Origin: Archangium primigenium
GTDB lineage: Bacteria; Myxococcota; Myxococcia; Myxococcales; Myxococcaceae
Reading direction: 5' to 3'
DNA: 64,000 nucleotides
Assembly (NCBI RefSeq): GCF_016904885.1
Contig: NZ_JADWYI010000001.1
Coordinates: 6,634,001 to 6,698,000 of the forward strand
The position numbers and the translations under genes were made by a program. Shown here in pieces: positions 26,669-35,268 of this stretch. How positions within the stretch are numbered: the first letter of the stretch is position 1; every line of letters starts with the position of its first letter. The notes below the pieces were generated by a model. That model saw only the letters and a list, made by a program, of their open reading frames with translations, was not told where the DNA came from and ran no database searches.

Positions 26669-27328
26669 TCACCCGCCCCGTGTGTCGTCCCGGGGCACAT
26701 CCACGGGGCTGTCGAGCAAGGAGGAAAGCGTCGCCAACCAGCGCGCCATGTCCTCGGGAGGATGGGGGGCGCGCCGGTCCAGCCACCACTCGAGCACGCC
26801 CAGGTAGGCCGAGGCCATGAAGCGGCTCATGACGGGAAGCGGTACGCCCTTGAGCCGGTCCGGCAGTTCGGCGGCGTCCTTCAGCTCGGCGTTCATGAGC
26901 CGCTCGAGGATGCCGCGCAACTGGAGCGAGTAGGCGTGCAGGCTCCGCTGGCCGAGCATCAGCTGATACAGCTCGGCATGCGCGGCCGCGTGCTCGAACC
27001 ACCCGCGCAGGGTTTGATGGAGGCGCTCGTGCGACGCCTCCAACCGCTGATGGCCGCGCGACAGCTCCAAGAGCATGTCCCGCATGACGTGCGTGAGCAG
27101 ATCATCCTTGTCGCGGTAGTGCAGGTAGAAGGTGCTGCGATTGAGCCGGGCGCGCGCCGTGAGGTCCCGCACGTGGATGGCGTCGAAGCCCCGCTCGCGA
27201 ATCAACGCGAGCAGCGCGTCGCGGAGCAGGGCACGGCTGCGCAGGACACGGGGATCCTCGGGCGCGGTCGTGCCCGGCGCGCGCGGACCCAACCCCCTGG
27301 ACGCCTGTTGTTTCGATGGCTTGGGCAT
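26669..27328 (-). CDS. TetR-family transcriptional regulator
   Basis: 219 residues from MPKPSKQQASRG. The N-terminal helix-turn-helix is classic: ALLRDALLALIRERGFDAIHVRDLTARA followed by RLNRSTFYLHYRDKDDLL. The C-terminal domain resembles the TetR_C group found next to many stress operons (LRGWFEHAAAHAELYQLML). It lies 160 bases upstream of the small/Coq4 gene pair and reads in the same direction, so it probably autoregulates and represses them. Ligand unknown. Confidence 0.9.
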   Translation of the reverse strand: MPKPSKQQASRGLGPRAPGTTAPEDPRVLRSRALLRDALLALIRERGFDAIHVRDLTARARLNRSTFYLHYRDKDDLLTHVMRDMLLELSRGHQRLEASHERLHQTLRGWFEHAAAHAELYQLMLGQRSLHAYSLQLRGILERLMNAELKDAAELPDRLKGVPLPVMSRFMASAYLGVLEWWLDRRAPHPPEDMARWLATLSSLLDSPVDVPRDDTRGG

Positions 27329-27448
27329 GAGGCGAAGCGCTGGATGTAGCCGCGTCCCCCTGAGCGTGCAAGCCACCGTGTTCCCTCGCCCAGCCGCTGC
27401 GCGAGCTTCCGCGTGAGGAGGGCGAGTCGTCCCGCCGGAAGCTACCGC

Positions 27449-28816
27449 CTACTCGCCGTGGTAGATCCCCACGACGCCGTCGTGCCCGTCCTCGTCCCGC
27501 CCGAAGGCGACGAGCAGCCGCCGCTGGGCGCCCGTGCCCGCCGCCCGGATGTCCCAGACGGGCAGTCCGGAGATGATGGGGCCGAGCGTCGGCGCGAGGC
27601 TGAGCTCCTGATCGCCCACGAGCCGGGTGATGCCGCCCCCCCAGCGGTGGCCGACCCAGAGGCTGTCATCCAGGGGATCTCGCGCCAGGGACGAGACGAA
27701 GCGCCGCGGTGTGGTGCCCAGCGCGTAGTGGAGCACCCGTCCCGTGGCATCCATCCGCGCCAGGCCCCAGACGTAGGAGCCCACCCACACCGAGCCATCC
27801 GGCATCAGCGCCAGTCCCGAGACGTTGTCGTCCACGCGATCCGCGGGGCCCGGAATGGCCACCTCGTCCACCCGGTCCGGCCAGACGTCGATGCGGTTGT
27901 CCACGGCGGAGCGGTTCTCCGACTTCTTGCGGGCCTTCTCGAAGTCGCGCGGCGGATTCACCGTCATGAACCGGAAGCGCGTGGTGCGGTTGGCCCCGCC
28001 CACCCAGACGTCGCCGTCCGGACGCACGGCGAGGCCGTGGTAGGCATCCGTGAGCCGGAACTCGTGCCCCGTCGCGTCCTTGGCCGTGATGTGCGGATGC
28101 ATGTGCTCCTGCACGCCCGAGCACCCGCGCTGCCCGTTGCACGCGGCATCCCCCTGATAGTCCGGATCCCCCCAGGCGAAGGCATGGTTGGCGCCGAACC
28201 AGAGGTTGCCGTGCTCGGCGTCCCACGCGATGCGGGACACGGAGCAGATCTTCTCGCGGCCCTTCTGCTCCTCGGCCACCACGCCGGGACCCGAGGAGAT
28301 GTCGTAGTGGACGACCTGGAGCCCCGTGTCCGTGAGGGTGACCTTGTCCGCGTCTCCGCTCTTGTAGATGTTGGGATCCCGATCCCGGCGGGAGGGCGCG
28401 TAGAAGTTGCTCTCGCAGTCGCCCTGCCCCGCGTAGCCCACGAACACCGTCCCCGGCGGCCCTCCCGTCACGGTGAGCACGTTGAGGTACTTGGGCCCCA
28501 CGGGCGCGCCGCCCTCCGGCAGGAAGCCATAGGGACGCAGCCCGTCCGCCATGGTGAAGCGCTCGAAGCGCTCCGCCCCGGGACGCAGCAGGAACAGGCC
28601 CTCCTCACCGCCCGCCACCCAGAGGTTGCCCCCCGCGTCCTCGGAGACCGACAACACCTCGTGGGGCGCGCCCCGCTCGGGCCCGAGGAACGTCCACCCC
28701 GGAGGGTTGTCCTGCGCCCAGCTCCGCGTGGAGAACGCATTTCCCCACACCAGCACCAGCGCCACCCCACTCCACCCCCACCTCGCCACTCGACTCGCCC
28801 CCACGTGCACCTTCAC
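27449..28816 (-). CDS. Secreted two-component-regulator-type beta-propeller protein
   Basis: 455 residues with a signal peptide (ends near TRSWAQD). The mature protein consists of propeller blades with the Reg_prop signature: EDAGGNLWVAGGEEGLFLL, WDAEHGNLWFGANH, VRPDGDVWVGGANR, MPDGSVWVGSYVWGLARMD and DDSLWVGHRWGGGITRL. There is no kinase or DNA-binding domain, so it is a free-standing exported sensor or scaffold. Cysteines in GDCESNF, EKICSVS and ACNGQRGCSG may form disulfides after export. Function unknown. Confidence 0.75.
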   Translation of the reverse strand: MKVHVGASRVARWGWSGVALVLVWGNAFSTRSWAQDNPPGWTFLGPERGAPHEVLSVSEDAGGNLWVAGGEEGLFLLRPGAERFERFTMADGLRPYGFLPEGGAPVGPKYLNVLTVTGGPPGTVFVGYAGQGDCESNFYAPSRRDRDPNIYKSGDADKVTLTDTGLQVVHYDISSGPGVVAEEQKGREKICSVSRIAWDAEHGNLWFGANHAFAWGDPDYQGDAACNGQRGCSGVQEHMHPHITAKDATGHEFRLTDAYHGLAVRPDGDVWVGGANRTTRFRFMTVNPPRDFEKARKKSENRSAVDNRIDVWPDRVDEVAIPGPADRVDDNVSGLALMPDGSVWVGSYVWGLARMDATGRVLHYALGTTPRRFVSSLARDPLDDSLWVGHRWGGGITRLVGDQELSLAPTLGPIISGLPVWDIRAAGTGAQRRLLVAFGRDEDGHDGVVGIYHGE

Positions 28817-28892
28817 CGCTCGCGATTGGACACCACGTCCAATGCCAGACGAAGACAGAGCAAGCCAGACGCCAACCCTCGCGAGGCCCGCG

Positions 28893-29888
28893 TCAGCCCG
28901 CGCGGCCCCCGGAACGTTGGGCGCGCCGGTAGCCGCCCGGGCCCACCCCGTGGAAGCGCTTGAAGGCCTTGTGGAACGCCACGGCGCTCACGTAGCCCAC
29001 GCGCTCGGCGACGAGGGGGAGGCTGTCGTCCGTCTCGCGCAACCACCGCGCCGCCTTCGCCATCCGCCACCGGGCGAGGTACTGCAGCGGGGGCTCGCCC
29101 ACGAGCGCCCGGAAGCGCGCCGCGAAGCCCGAGCGGGACATGCCCACCGCGACCGCCAGGCGCTCCACCGTCCAGGGCTCGCCCAGCCGCCCATGGATGA
29201 GCCCGAGGGCGTTGCCCATGGAGGGATCCGCCAGCGCCCGCAGTCCCGCGTCCTCCGCGCGGGCGGTCTCGGCCCGCAGGCGGAGCGCCTGGACGAGCAG
29301 CACGTCCGCGAGCCGTCCCAGGATGATGGCGCTGCCCGGTCCCGGCGCCGCGCTCTCCGCGGCGATGAGCTGCACCGTCGAGGCGAGCCAGGAGGCCACC
29401 CGGCCATCGTGCGCGGCGAGGTGAAGGGCCGGAGGCAGCGAGGAGAGCAGCGGGTTGTGCGAGCCCTCGCCGAAACGGAAGCACCCGGTGATGAGCGTGC
29501 TGACCGGGCCCGCGCCCCCGAGCCGGAGCGGCTCCAGCAACGAGCCGCGCATGCGCTCCGGGGGCACGAAGTCCCGAGGCAGGGGCGCGGGCCGCGCGCC
29601 ATCGTCGAGCACGTGCGCCGAGCCGCGTGGCACCAGCACCACGTCCCCCGCGGACACGTGAAGGGGCTGCGCCAGGCCCTCGACCCGCAGCCGCAGGTGG
29701 CCGCGCACCAGCACGTAGAAGGTCGCGTTGGGCTTCTTCGGCAGGCGGGTGGCCCAGGGCGCGCCCAGCTCGAAGCGGCCGAAGAGGAGCGTCGTGAACC
29801 GCAACGTCTCCAGGACGTCCGAGATGACATCCACGCGCCCGTCCAGGTGCTCTGGACGCTCGGGCAAGAGATTTGGACTCGCTGGCAT
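28893..29888 (-). CDS. AraC-family regulator with cupin sensor domain
   Basis: 331 residues from the ATG at 29888; longer in-frame extensions run over the promoter of the divergent gene. The N-terminal domain is a cupin (FYVLVRGHLRLRVEG, VSAGDVVLVPRGSAHVL). The C-terminal AraC domain has VERLAVAVGMSRSGFAARFRAL and LPLVAERVGYVSAVAFHKAFKRFHG. It diverges from the SnoaL/NmrA pair at 29943 with a 54-base gap, the usual layout for a regulator of neighbouring oxidoreductase genes, probably responding to a small aromatic or quinone-like ligand (inference). Confidence 0.88.
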   Translation of the reverse strand: MPASPNLLPERPEHLDGRVDVISDVLETLRFTTLLFGRFELGAPWATRLPKKPNATFYVLVRGHLRLRVEGLAQPLHVSAGDVVLVPRGSAHVLDDGARPAPLPRDFVPPERMRGSLLEPLRLGGAGPVSTLITGCFRFGEGSHNPLLSSLPPALHLAAHDGRVASWLASTVQLIAAESAAPGPGSAIILGRLADVLLVQALRLRAETARAEDAGLRALADPSMGNALGLIHGRLGEPWTVERLAVAVGMSRSGFAARFRALVGEPPLQYLARWRMAKAARWLRETDDSLPLVAERVGYVSAVAFHKAFKRFHGVGPGGYRRAQRSGGRAG

Positions 29889-29942
29889 TGAGAATCCATA
29901 GCCCCCGGGGCACCTTCCGTCCATCTCGAACCCGGAGTCCCC

Positions 29943-30389
29943 ATGACCCCCCCTTCCCCTCACGATGCCGGCGCGCTGTTGGACGCGCATCTGGCGCTCA
30001 TCGGCACCGACATCGAGCGCTGGTTGGCGCTCTTCGCCGAGGATGCCGTCGTCGAATTCCCCTATGCCCGCTCGCTCGGCGTGCCCGAGCGCCTGGAGGG
30101 GATCGCGGCGATCCGCGGGTACTTCGCGCAGACGCCGAAGCACTTCCTCGGGCTCGCCTTCACGAACGTCCGGCGCTATCTCACCACCGACCCGGAGCTC
30201 GCGATCGCGGAAGTGCACGGCACGGCGACCATCGCCACCACGGGCAAGCCCTACGCCCAGGACTACGTCTTCTTCGTGAAGACGCGCCAGGGGCGGATCT
30301 CCCTCTACCGCGAGTACTGGGATCCCCTCCCCGGCCTCGAGGCGTTCGGCGGCCCCCAGAACCTGCGGCGCATGGTGGACGCGTCATGA
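29943..30389 (+). CDS. SnoaL-like (NTF2-fold) protein
   Basis: 148 residues of the NTF2/SnoaL fold: ALLDAHLALIGTDIERWLALFAEDAVVEFPYA at the N-terminus, EGIAAIRGYFAQTP in the middle, and a final FFVKTRQGRISLYREYWDP. Members are cyclases, isomerases or ligand-binding proteins. The 4-base ATGA overlap with the following oxidoreductase implies coupled translation and a joint task. Divergent AraC regulator upstream. No specific substrate is evident. Confidence 0.85.
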   Translation: MTPPSPHDAGALLDAHLALIGTDIERWLALFAEDAVVEFPYARSLGVPERLEGIAAIRGYFAQTPKHFLGLAFTNVRRYLTTDPELAIAEVHGTATIATTGKPYAQDYVFFVKTRQGRISLYREYWDPLPGLEAFGGPQNLRRMVDAS

Positions 30390-31240
30390 CGCCTCGGATC
30401 CTCGTCACCGGAGCGACGGGCAACACGGGCCGCGTCATCGTCACGCGCCTCCTGGAGCGGGGAATGACCGTCCGCACCGCGAACCGCAGCGGGCCCTCGC
30501 CGGACAGCGCCACCGAGCACGTGCGCTTCGATTGGGCGGATGCGTCCAGCCACGAGGCCGCCCTGGAGGGAGTGGACCGGATGTACCTCATCGCCCCGGC
30601 CGGGGTGGAGGACCCCTCGGGCCCCATGCTGTCCTTCCTGGACAAGGCCCTCGCGCGGGGCGTCCGGCGGGTCGTCCTGCTGAGCGCCTCGGCCGTGCCC
30701 GAGAGCAACGCGGGGCTCGGCGCCGTGCACCGGGCGCTTCGCGAACGCGCACCCGAGTGGACCGTGCTCCAGCCCTCCTGGTTCATGCAGAACTTCTTCG
30801 ACGCGCGGCACTTCCACGGCGGCAGTCTCCAGCGCGAGGGCGTGCTCCGGACGGTGACGGGCGAGGGGCGCGTGGGTTTCGTCGATGCCCGGGACATCGC
30901 GGAGGTGGCCGCGCGAGCGCTCGCGGATGAGACCGCCCATGACACCGCGCACGTCATCACGGGCCCCGAGGCCCTGCGCTACGACGACGTCGCGGCCGTG
31001 CTCTCCCGGGTGGCCGGGCGCCCCATCCGGCACGAGCCCGTGGATGCCGACACGGCCCAGCGGTACATGGTGGCCAGCGGGATTCCCGAGCGCTACGCGC
31101 GCTTCCTCGTCCAGCTCGACGAGGCCATCGCCCAAGGCGCCGAGGCGCGGGTCACCCCGACGGTCGAGCGGGTCACCGGCCGGGCGCCCCGCTCCTTCGA
31201 GGCGCTCGCGCGGGAGCACGCCGCGCGAGCGCGCGCGTGA
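30386..31240 (+). CDS. NmrA-like NAD(P)-binding oxidoreductase
   Basis: 284 residues from the ATG at 30386. The Rossmann motif ILVTGATGNTGRVIV begins the protein, followed by the arginine of NADP-preferring members (RTANRSG). VVLLSASAVPE and LQPSWFMQNFF match the NmrA/QOR2 branch of atypical short-chain dehydrogenases, which includes quinone reductases and redox sensors. The Tyr-x3-Lys active site of classical SDRs is missing, as usual in this branch. Paired with the SnoaL-like protein under a divergent AraC regulator. Confidence 0.88.
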   Translation: MTPRILVTGATGNTGRVIVTRLLERGMTVRTANRSGPSPDSATEHVRFDWADASSHEAALEGVDRMYLIAPAGVEDPSGPMLSFLDKALARGVRRVVLLSASAVPESNAGLGAVHRALRERAPEWTVLQPSWFMQNFFDARHFHGGSLQREGVLRTVTGEGRVGFVDARDIAEVAARALADETAHDTAHVITGPEALRYDDVAAVLSRVAGRPIRHEPVDADTAQRYMVASGIPERYARFLVQLDEAIAQGAEARVTPTVERVTGRAPRSFEALAREHAARARA

Positions 31241-31405
31241 GCAGTCCCCCTCACCCAGACAGCTTAAAACACACTCAAAAATTCCGCCCGAACGGCAGAC
31301 AGAAAGTGTTCACTCCGAGTGTTGCCCGTGTGAGGTCCAATATGTTAGGGAGATGGCGGCCCTTGGCCAGACACACACCTAAACACGCCCAGGAGATGTC
31401 TCTTC

Positions 31406-31978
31406 ATGCGGAATCTGAAGACCTACCTCGTCATCCCGATGCTGTCCCTGACCCCGATGCTCGCGGCCGCTGCGGAAGTGGACGCGGGTGACTTCGTTTC
31501 CAAGCGCTCGGAGTACGTCAGCCTCCGCCCGGCCACCACGGTGGAGTTGCCCGCGCTGAGCGACAGCGACCGGATCTCGCAGTTGCTCGCGGACGTCACG
31601 CAGACCTTCTACATCGGCAACTGGACCGGCACGGTCGTCTATGCCGGAGGAAGCCTGACGGGCTCCAGCGTGCCGTACCCGCTGCCTGCCGGCCTGAACC
31701 CCTCGGCCCCGTACTACTACTCGGGCGCGGGCCAGGCACTCGTCCCGGCGCTCACGCCGTGGACCCAGGTCTTTGGGTACACGACCAATCCCTCGGACCC
31801 CACGGGCGCGGCGAAGACCTGCATCTGGCAGATCGACGTCAGTGTCGTCAACGGCGCCTGCACGGCGAATGTCACGACGAATGCCTATGGCACGCAGGGT
31901 GTGAGCTGCATCCTGGATGGCAACTCGGGCGTCGACCCCGCCAGCTGCCAGCTCTTCGTGGGCGTCGGCCTCCAGTGA
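31406..31978 (+). CDS. Secreted protein of unknown function
   Basis: 190 residues with a signal peptide (LSLTPMLAAAAE). The mature protein has DRISQLLADVTQTFYIGNW, a Ser/Thr/Tyr-rich middle, and four cysteines (KTCIWQ, GACTAN, VSCILD, ASCQLF) that could form two disulfides. AGGAGA sits 9 bases before the ATG. The 165-base upstream spacer is relatively AT-rich around 31260-31350, suggesting an independent promoter. I do not recognise a family. Confidence 0.65.
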   Translation: MRNLKTYLVIPMLSLTPMLAAAAEVDAGDFVSKRSEYVSLRPATTVELPALSDSDRISQLLADVTQTFYIGNWTGTVVYAGGSLTGSSVPYPLPAGLNPSAPYYYSGAGQALVPALTPWTQVFGYTTNPSDPTGAAKTCIWQIDVSVVNGACTANVTTNAYGTQGVSCILDGNSGVDPASCQLFVGVGLQ

Positions 31979-31988
31979 GTTGACGTCT

Positions 31989-32025
31989 GGGTTCTCGCGC
32001 CATCGCCCGGACGGCGCGAGAACCC
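31989..32025. terminator. Bidirectional terminator between convergent genes
   Basis: A perfect 13-bp stem, GGGTTCTCGCGCC with GGCGCGAGAACCC, around an 11-base loop, lies 10 bases after the plus-strand stop and 8 bases past the minus-strand stop. It can end both transcripts. Confidence 0.8.
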
Positions 32026-32033
32026 ACGGTGCG

Positions 32034-32771
32034 TCAGTACGCGACGGTCGCCGTGTAGGCGAAATGGTCCGAGCCGTACTTTTCCAGGCGCTCGGCGGGA
32101 CCGGTGCCAATGCCCCGGGTGACGTAGATCTGATCGATGGGCACGCCGTCGACTCCCGCCGTGCGCAGGTGGTTCATCCCCGGGATGTCTTGCGAGAGCG
32201 CCCGGTTGAAGTCGCCCACCAGGACGACGGACAGCCCGCGCGAGAGCAGGTCCGCGACGACCTCACGCACCACGGTGTTGTGCGTCCGCCAGCGCTCCTG
32301 GCGCTCGGGGTGCTCGCCGTTCCAGGCTCCGGAGATGTAGTGGGTGTTGACGAACGCCAGCTTCGCGCCGGTGTCCTTGTTCTTGAGCACCACCCAGTTC
32401 ACGAAGCGCGAGGGCGTGACGCCCGCCTCGCCCCCGTGCGTCAGCCGGGAGCCGTCCCCCGTATTCTCGTACTTGTTCTTGCGCCACGAGATGGCGATGG
32501 AGTTGCGGGCATCCAGCCGACCCTCGCCCGGACGGAAGTGATCGTAGTACTCGAGCGCGTCGAGCTTGCCGTGCCCCTCGTTGGTGCTCACCTCCTGCCA
32601 GCCGATGACGTCCGCGAGCGGCTTGAAAGTCGCTTGCCCATACAGGGTGTTGTGGGTCGCGACGGTGGTCGTCGTGGCCGCGAGCGTCTCCATGCGCTCC
32701 GAGCCGTTGGAGGGCAGCAGCCCCAGTGAGAGCAGAAGACCGAGGAAGGCCGAGGACAAGAGGTGGAGCAT
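32034..32771 (-). CDS. Secreted endonuclease/exonuclease/phosphatase-family protein
   Basis: 245 residues with an N-terminal signal or anchor helix (SSAFLGLLLSLGLL). The EEP fold signature residues are present: ATHNTL at the start, IGWQEV (metal-binding Glu), VNTHYIS, VVLVGDFN and the terminal SDHFA with the catalytic Asp-His. Exported EEP proteins act on nucleic acids, phosphoinositides or sphingomyelin; at 245 residues with this motif set, a DNase I-like nuclease or phosphodiesterase is the best description. Confidence 0.85.
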   Translation of the reverse strand: MLHLLSSAFLGLLLSLGLLPSNGSERMETLAATTTTVATHNTLYGQATFKPLADVIGWQEVSTNEGHGKLDALEYYDHFRPGEGRLDARNSIAISWRKNKYENTGDGSRLTHGGEAGVTPSRFVNWVVLKNKDTGAKLAFVNTHYISGAWNGEHPERQERWRTHNTVVREVVADLLSRGLSVVLVGDFNRALSQDIPGMNHLRTAGVDGVPIDQIYVTRGIGTGPAERLEKYGSDHFAYTATVAY

Positions 32772-32826
32772 GGGATCTCAGGGGTGAGCACCGGGCCGCA
32801 TCCCGGTGCGGGGAAGTGAGCGCGGA

Positions 32827-33876
32827 CTACTCTCCCGGACCGAGGAACTTGTGGAGGACCGGGTTGTCACGGGCGTCCCAGCCCAGCACGCCCACATACA
32901 GGCCTCGGCGGCCTCCCTCGTCGGTCTGCGCGTTGAAGTTGACCGGGCAGGGACCGCCCCCACACAGCCAGCCGTGGAAGAAGAGCCGCTGTCCGCCGTC
33001 GAGCGCGGCGGCGATGTCCCCACCGCCTGGTCCGCACACGCCGCCGGTGTTGCCGTCCGTGAGCAGGGGGTTCTGCGTGACGTCCTGGAAGGCGTTGGCG
33101 CCCAGGCCGCCAGCCCGCATCCAGATGGTCTCGTAGGAGCACAGGTTGTACGGCCCACGCGAGGCGAACAGGAAGTAGTCCCCGGCGCGCTTCACCAGGA
33201 CCGGGTTCTCCACGATGCGCTCCGAGCGCAGTAACTGACGGCTGGTGGCCCCGCTGGCCACGTGCGTCCCGGCCGCATTGAGCCGGACGATGCGCAGGGA
33301 CGAGGGCAACTGCTGGGTCTTGTAGAGCAGGAAGCGCGCCCCATCGCTGTCCTTGAAGCCCGACGGGTCGATGACGCCGGCGTTCGTCAGGGGGCGACCC
33401 GGGATGGTGTCATCCGGGGTGGGAACGTCAGCCCGCCCCGGACAGACGAGCGGTCCACCCGGAACCGGAGTGAACGGTCCGAGCGGCGAGCTGGCGGTGG
33501 CCGCCCCGATACAGCGCTGGTTGTCGTCCAGCCCGCTCACGGGCGCGGCGAAGTAGAGCACCCACTCGTTCGCGCTGATGCGCTCCAGATCCGGGGCCCA
33601 CATGCCGCCGCCCGTGGCCCACGAGGGCTTCGCGGTGAGGGCGGGCCCCTGGGCCGTCCAGGGACCGGAGGCGACGGTGCCCTGGGCTGACGGGACGAGG
33701 CTTCCCGTCGCCATGCCGTAGAACCGGTTGTCGTGACTGACCACGGAGGGGTCCGCGAAACTGCTCCCGCTCGGCGCGTACACGGGCCGGGGCGCGGCGA
33801 GCACCGGGGCCGAGACGCCCAGGCAAGCGACGAAGACGACGGATGCGCCCGCGGCGCGACGGCGGAGTGGCTTCAC
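32827..33876 (-). CDS. Secreted GH43-family glycosidase (arabinanase/arabinofuranosidase-like)
   Basis: 349 residues with a signal peptide cut near APVLA-AP. The five-bladed propeller of GH43 is indicated by SFADPSVVSHDNRFY (Asp42 as general base), WAPDLERI, a second Asp in GVIDPSGFKDSDG (pKa modulator) and the acid Glu in RIVENPVLVKRAGDYFLFASRG. The cysteines in CGPGGG and WLCGGGPC may be disulfide-bonded. It should trim arabinan or xylan side chains. It diverges from the lipoprotein gene at 33982. Confidence 0.85.
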   Translation of the reverse strand: MKPLRRRAAGASVVFVACLGVSAPVLAAPRPVYAPSGSSFADPSVVSHDNRFYGMATGSLVPSAQGTVASGPWTAQGPALTAKPSWATGGGMWAPDLERISANEWVLYFAAPVSGLDDNQRCIGAATASSPLGPFTPVPGGPLVCPGRADVPTPDDTIPGRPLTNAGVIDPSGFKDSDGARFLLYKTQQLPSSLRIVRLNAAGTHVASGATSRQLLRSERIVENPVLVKRAGDYFLFASRGPYNLCSYETIWMRAGGLGANAFQDVTQNPLLTDGNTGGVCGPGGGDIAAALDGGQRLFFHGWLCGGGPCPVNFNAQTDEGGRRGLYVGVLGWDARDNPVLHKFLGPGE

Positions 33877-33981
33877 GGTGAATCCTCCTGAATGCCTCCT
33901 ACTAAATTTCCTGGTTAAAATGACTAGACTCGTTTTTCGGCTTTAGAATCGAGACGCGAGGCGTCACCCTGGTGTCGACCC
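33877..33981. promoter_or_regulatory. AT-rich divergent promoter region
   Basis: The 105 bases between the GH43 gene and the lipoprotein gene include a markedly AT-rich core (about 33898-33950, e.g. ACTAAATTTCCTGGTTAAAA). Both genes lack other upstream space, so their promoters must lie here. GAATCCTCC, read on the minus strand as GGAGGATTC, is the ribosome-binding site for the GH43 gene. Confidence 0.55.
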
Positions 33982-35226
33982 ATGACCCTCTCTCGATCCT
34001 CGACGTGGAGCGCCGCGCTGGTCTCGGCGGTGACGCTGCTCACCGCATGCGGCGGCGGTGATGACAACACGACCCCCCTGACCGGCGACAGCACGGCCCA
34101 GGCGCTCGCGGCGGGAGGACGGGCCGCCTCGATTCCCATCGGAATCGAGAACGTCAACGACTCGCCCTTGAAAGCCGCGAACTACCGGGCACTGCTGCGC
34201 TTCGTGCCCACCCGCACGCTCACCATCGACCGGTTCTACTTCGGCTTCAAACTGCGCGGGGCGAACTGCTGGGACGCGAACAAGGCGGAGTATGGCGCGG
34301 GAGATGGCGGACTCCTCCAAGGGCGGCTCGTGCAGATCAACCCCACCACGGGGCTTCCGGCGAGCGTGATCGCCACGGAGACCATCAACGGCTGCACCCG
34401 GCACAACCAGGCCAAGGCGGAGTTCAATGACGCGATCCCGGTCCTGGCCTGGGTGAACACCCCCGCGACGCTCCAGGGCGGGACGATGTACGCCTTGATC
34501 GTGAGCAACGTGCACGCCAATCCGGCGGCCAACTTCTTCTCGTTCAACACGCCGCTCGCCGAGACCACCCTGGCGGGCCCCCATGCGCGCAACGAATTGA
34601 ACGCGACGGCGACCGGCGCCCTGCTGTCGCTCGATCCCCGCGAGCACGTGGCGTGGTCCGAGGACAGTGGCACCACGTGGCGGTATGGCTCCGCCAACGG
34701 CCAGTACCGCTCCTACATGAACGACCGGGACACCGCGCACCCGGCCACACGCATGCCGCAATACGGCTTCCGGTTGTCGGACGGGTCGACCCTGGGAGGA
34801 CAGCCCTACTATGCCTATTTGACGGATTGCGTGGGCTGCACCGTCGCGTACGCGAACGCGCGTTACGCCCGCACCTTCACCGAGCTCGGCGGCTTCATCG
34901 CGGCGAATACGGGCGTGGGCACGCTGACGCTCAAGAACACGTCGACGGGCGCGCAGTCGTCCTGCACGCCCTCGCAAGGCTATGGCTTCAGGAAGTGCAC
35001 CCTGCCCGCCTCCGTGTCCGTGGCCGTGGGCCAGAGCTACACGGTGAGCGCCACGGGCGCCGTGGAGATCATGAAGATGGATTACTCGCAGCGCCTGCTG
35101 TTTCCGCAGGTCGGCACCCCGGGCGGCGAGTTTCGCGCCTACCAACCCAACCCGGCCTCGGGCACCAACGCGCGAGACGTCCCCAGCCTCTGGGCGGGTC
35201 CCCTCTCGCCGTACTTCGACAATTGA
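33982..35226 (+). CDS. Lipoprotein of unknown function
   Basis: 414 residues with a lipoprotein signal (TLLTACGGGDD). The mature region is beta-rich, with an N-terminal domain (YRALLRFVPTRTLTIDRFYFGFKLRG) and a middle segment that reads like a jelly-roll (GTMYALIVSNVHANPAANFFSFN). The C-terminal part contains TDCVGCTVAYANARYARTF and SSCTPSQGYGFRKCTL, giving cysteine pairs. Family not recognised. A perfect bidirectional terminator follows. Confidence 0.65.
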   Translation: MTLSRSSTWSAALVSAVTLLTACGGGDDNTTPLTGDSTAQALAAGGRAASIPIGIENVNDSPLKAANYRALLRFVPTRTLTIDRFYFGFKLRGANCWDANKAEYGAGDGGLLQGRLVQINPTTGLPASVIATETINGCTRHNQAKAEFNDAIPVLAWVNTPATLQGGTMYALIVSNVHANPAANFFSFNTPLAETTLAGPHARNELNATATGALLSLDPREHVAWSEDSGTTWRYGSANGQYRSYMNDRDTAHPATRMPQYGFRLSDGSTLGGQPYYAYLTDCVGCTVAYANARYARTFTELGGFIAANTGVGTLTLKNTSTGAQSSCTPSQGYGFRKCTLPASVSVAVGQSYTVSATGAVEIMKMDYSQRLLFPQVGTPGGEFRAYQPNPASGTNARDVPSLWAGPLSPYFDN

Positions 35227-35231
35227 GCCAC

Positions 35232-35260
35232 GGGGCGCTCCCCACGAACGGGAGCGCCCC
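35232..35260. terminator. Bidirectional terminator
   Basis: GGGGCGCTCCC and GGGAGCGCCCC form an 11-bp perfect stem with a 7-base loop, between the convergent lipoprotein gene and the aldehyde oxidoreductase operon. Confidence 0.8.
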
Positions 35261-35268
35261 GGTGACGG

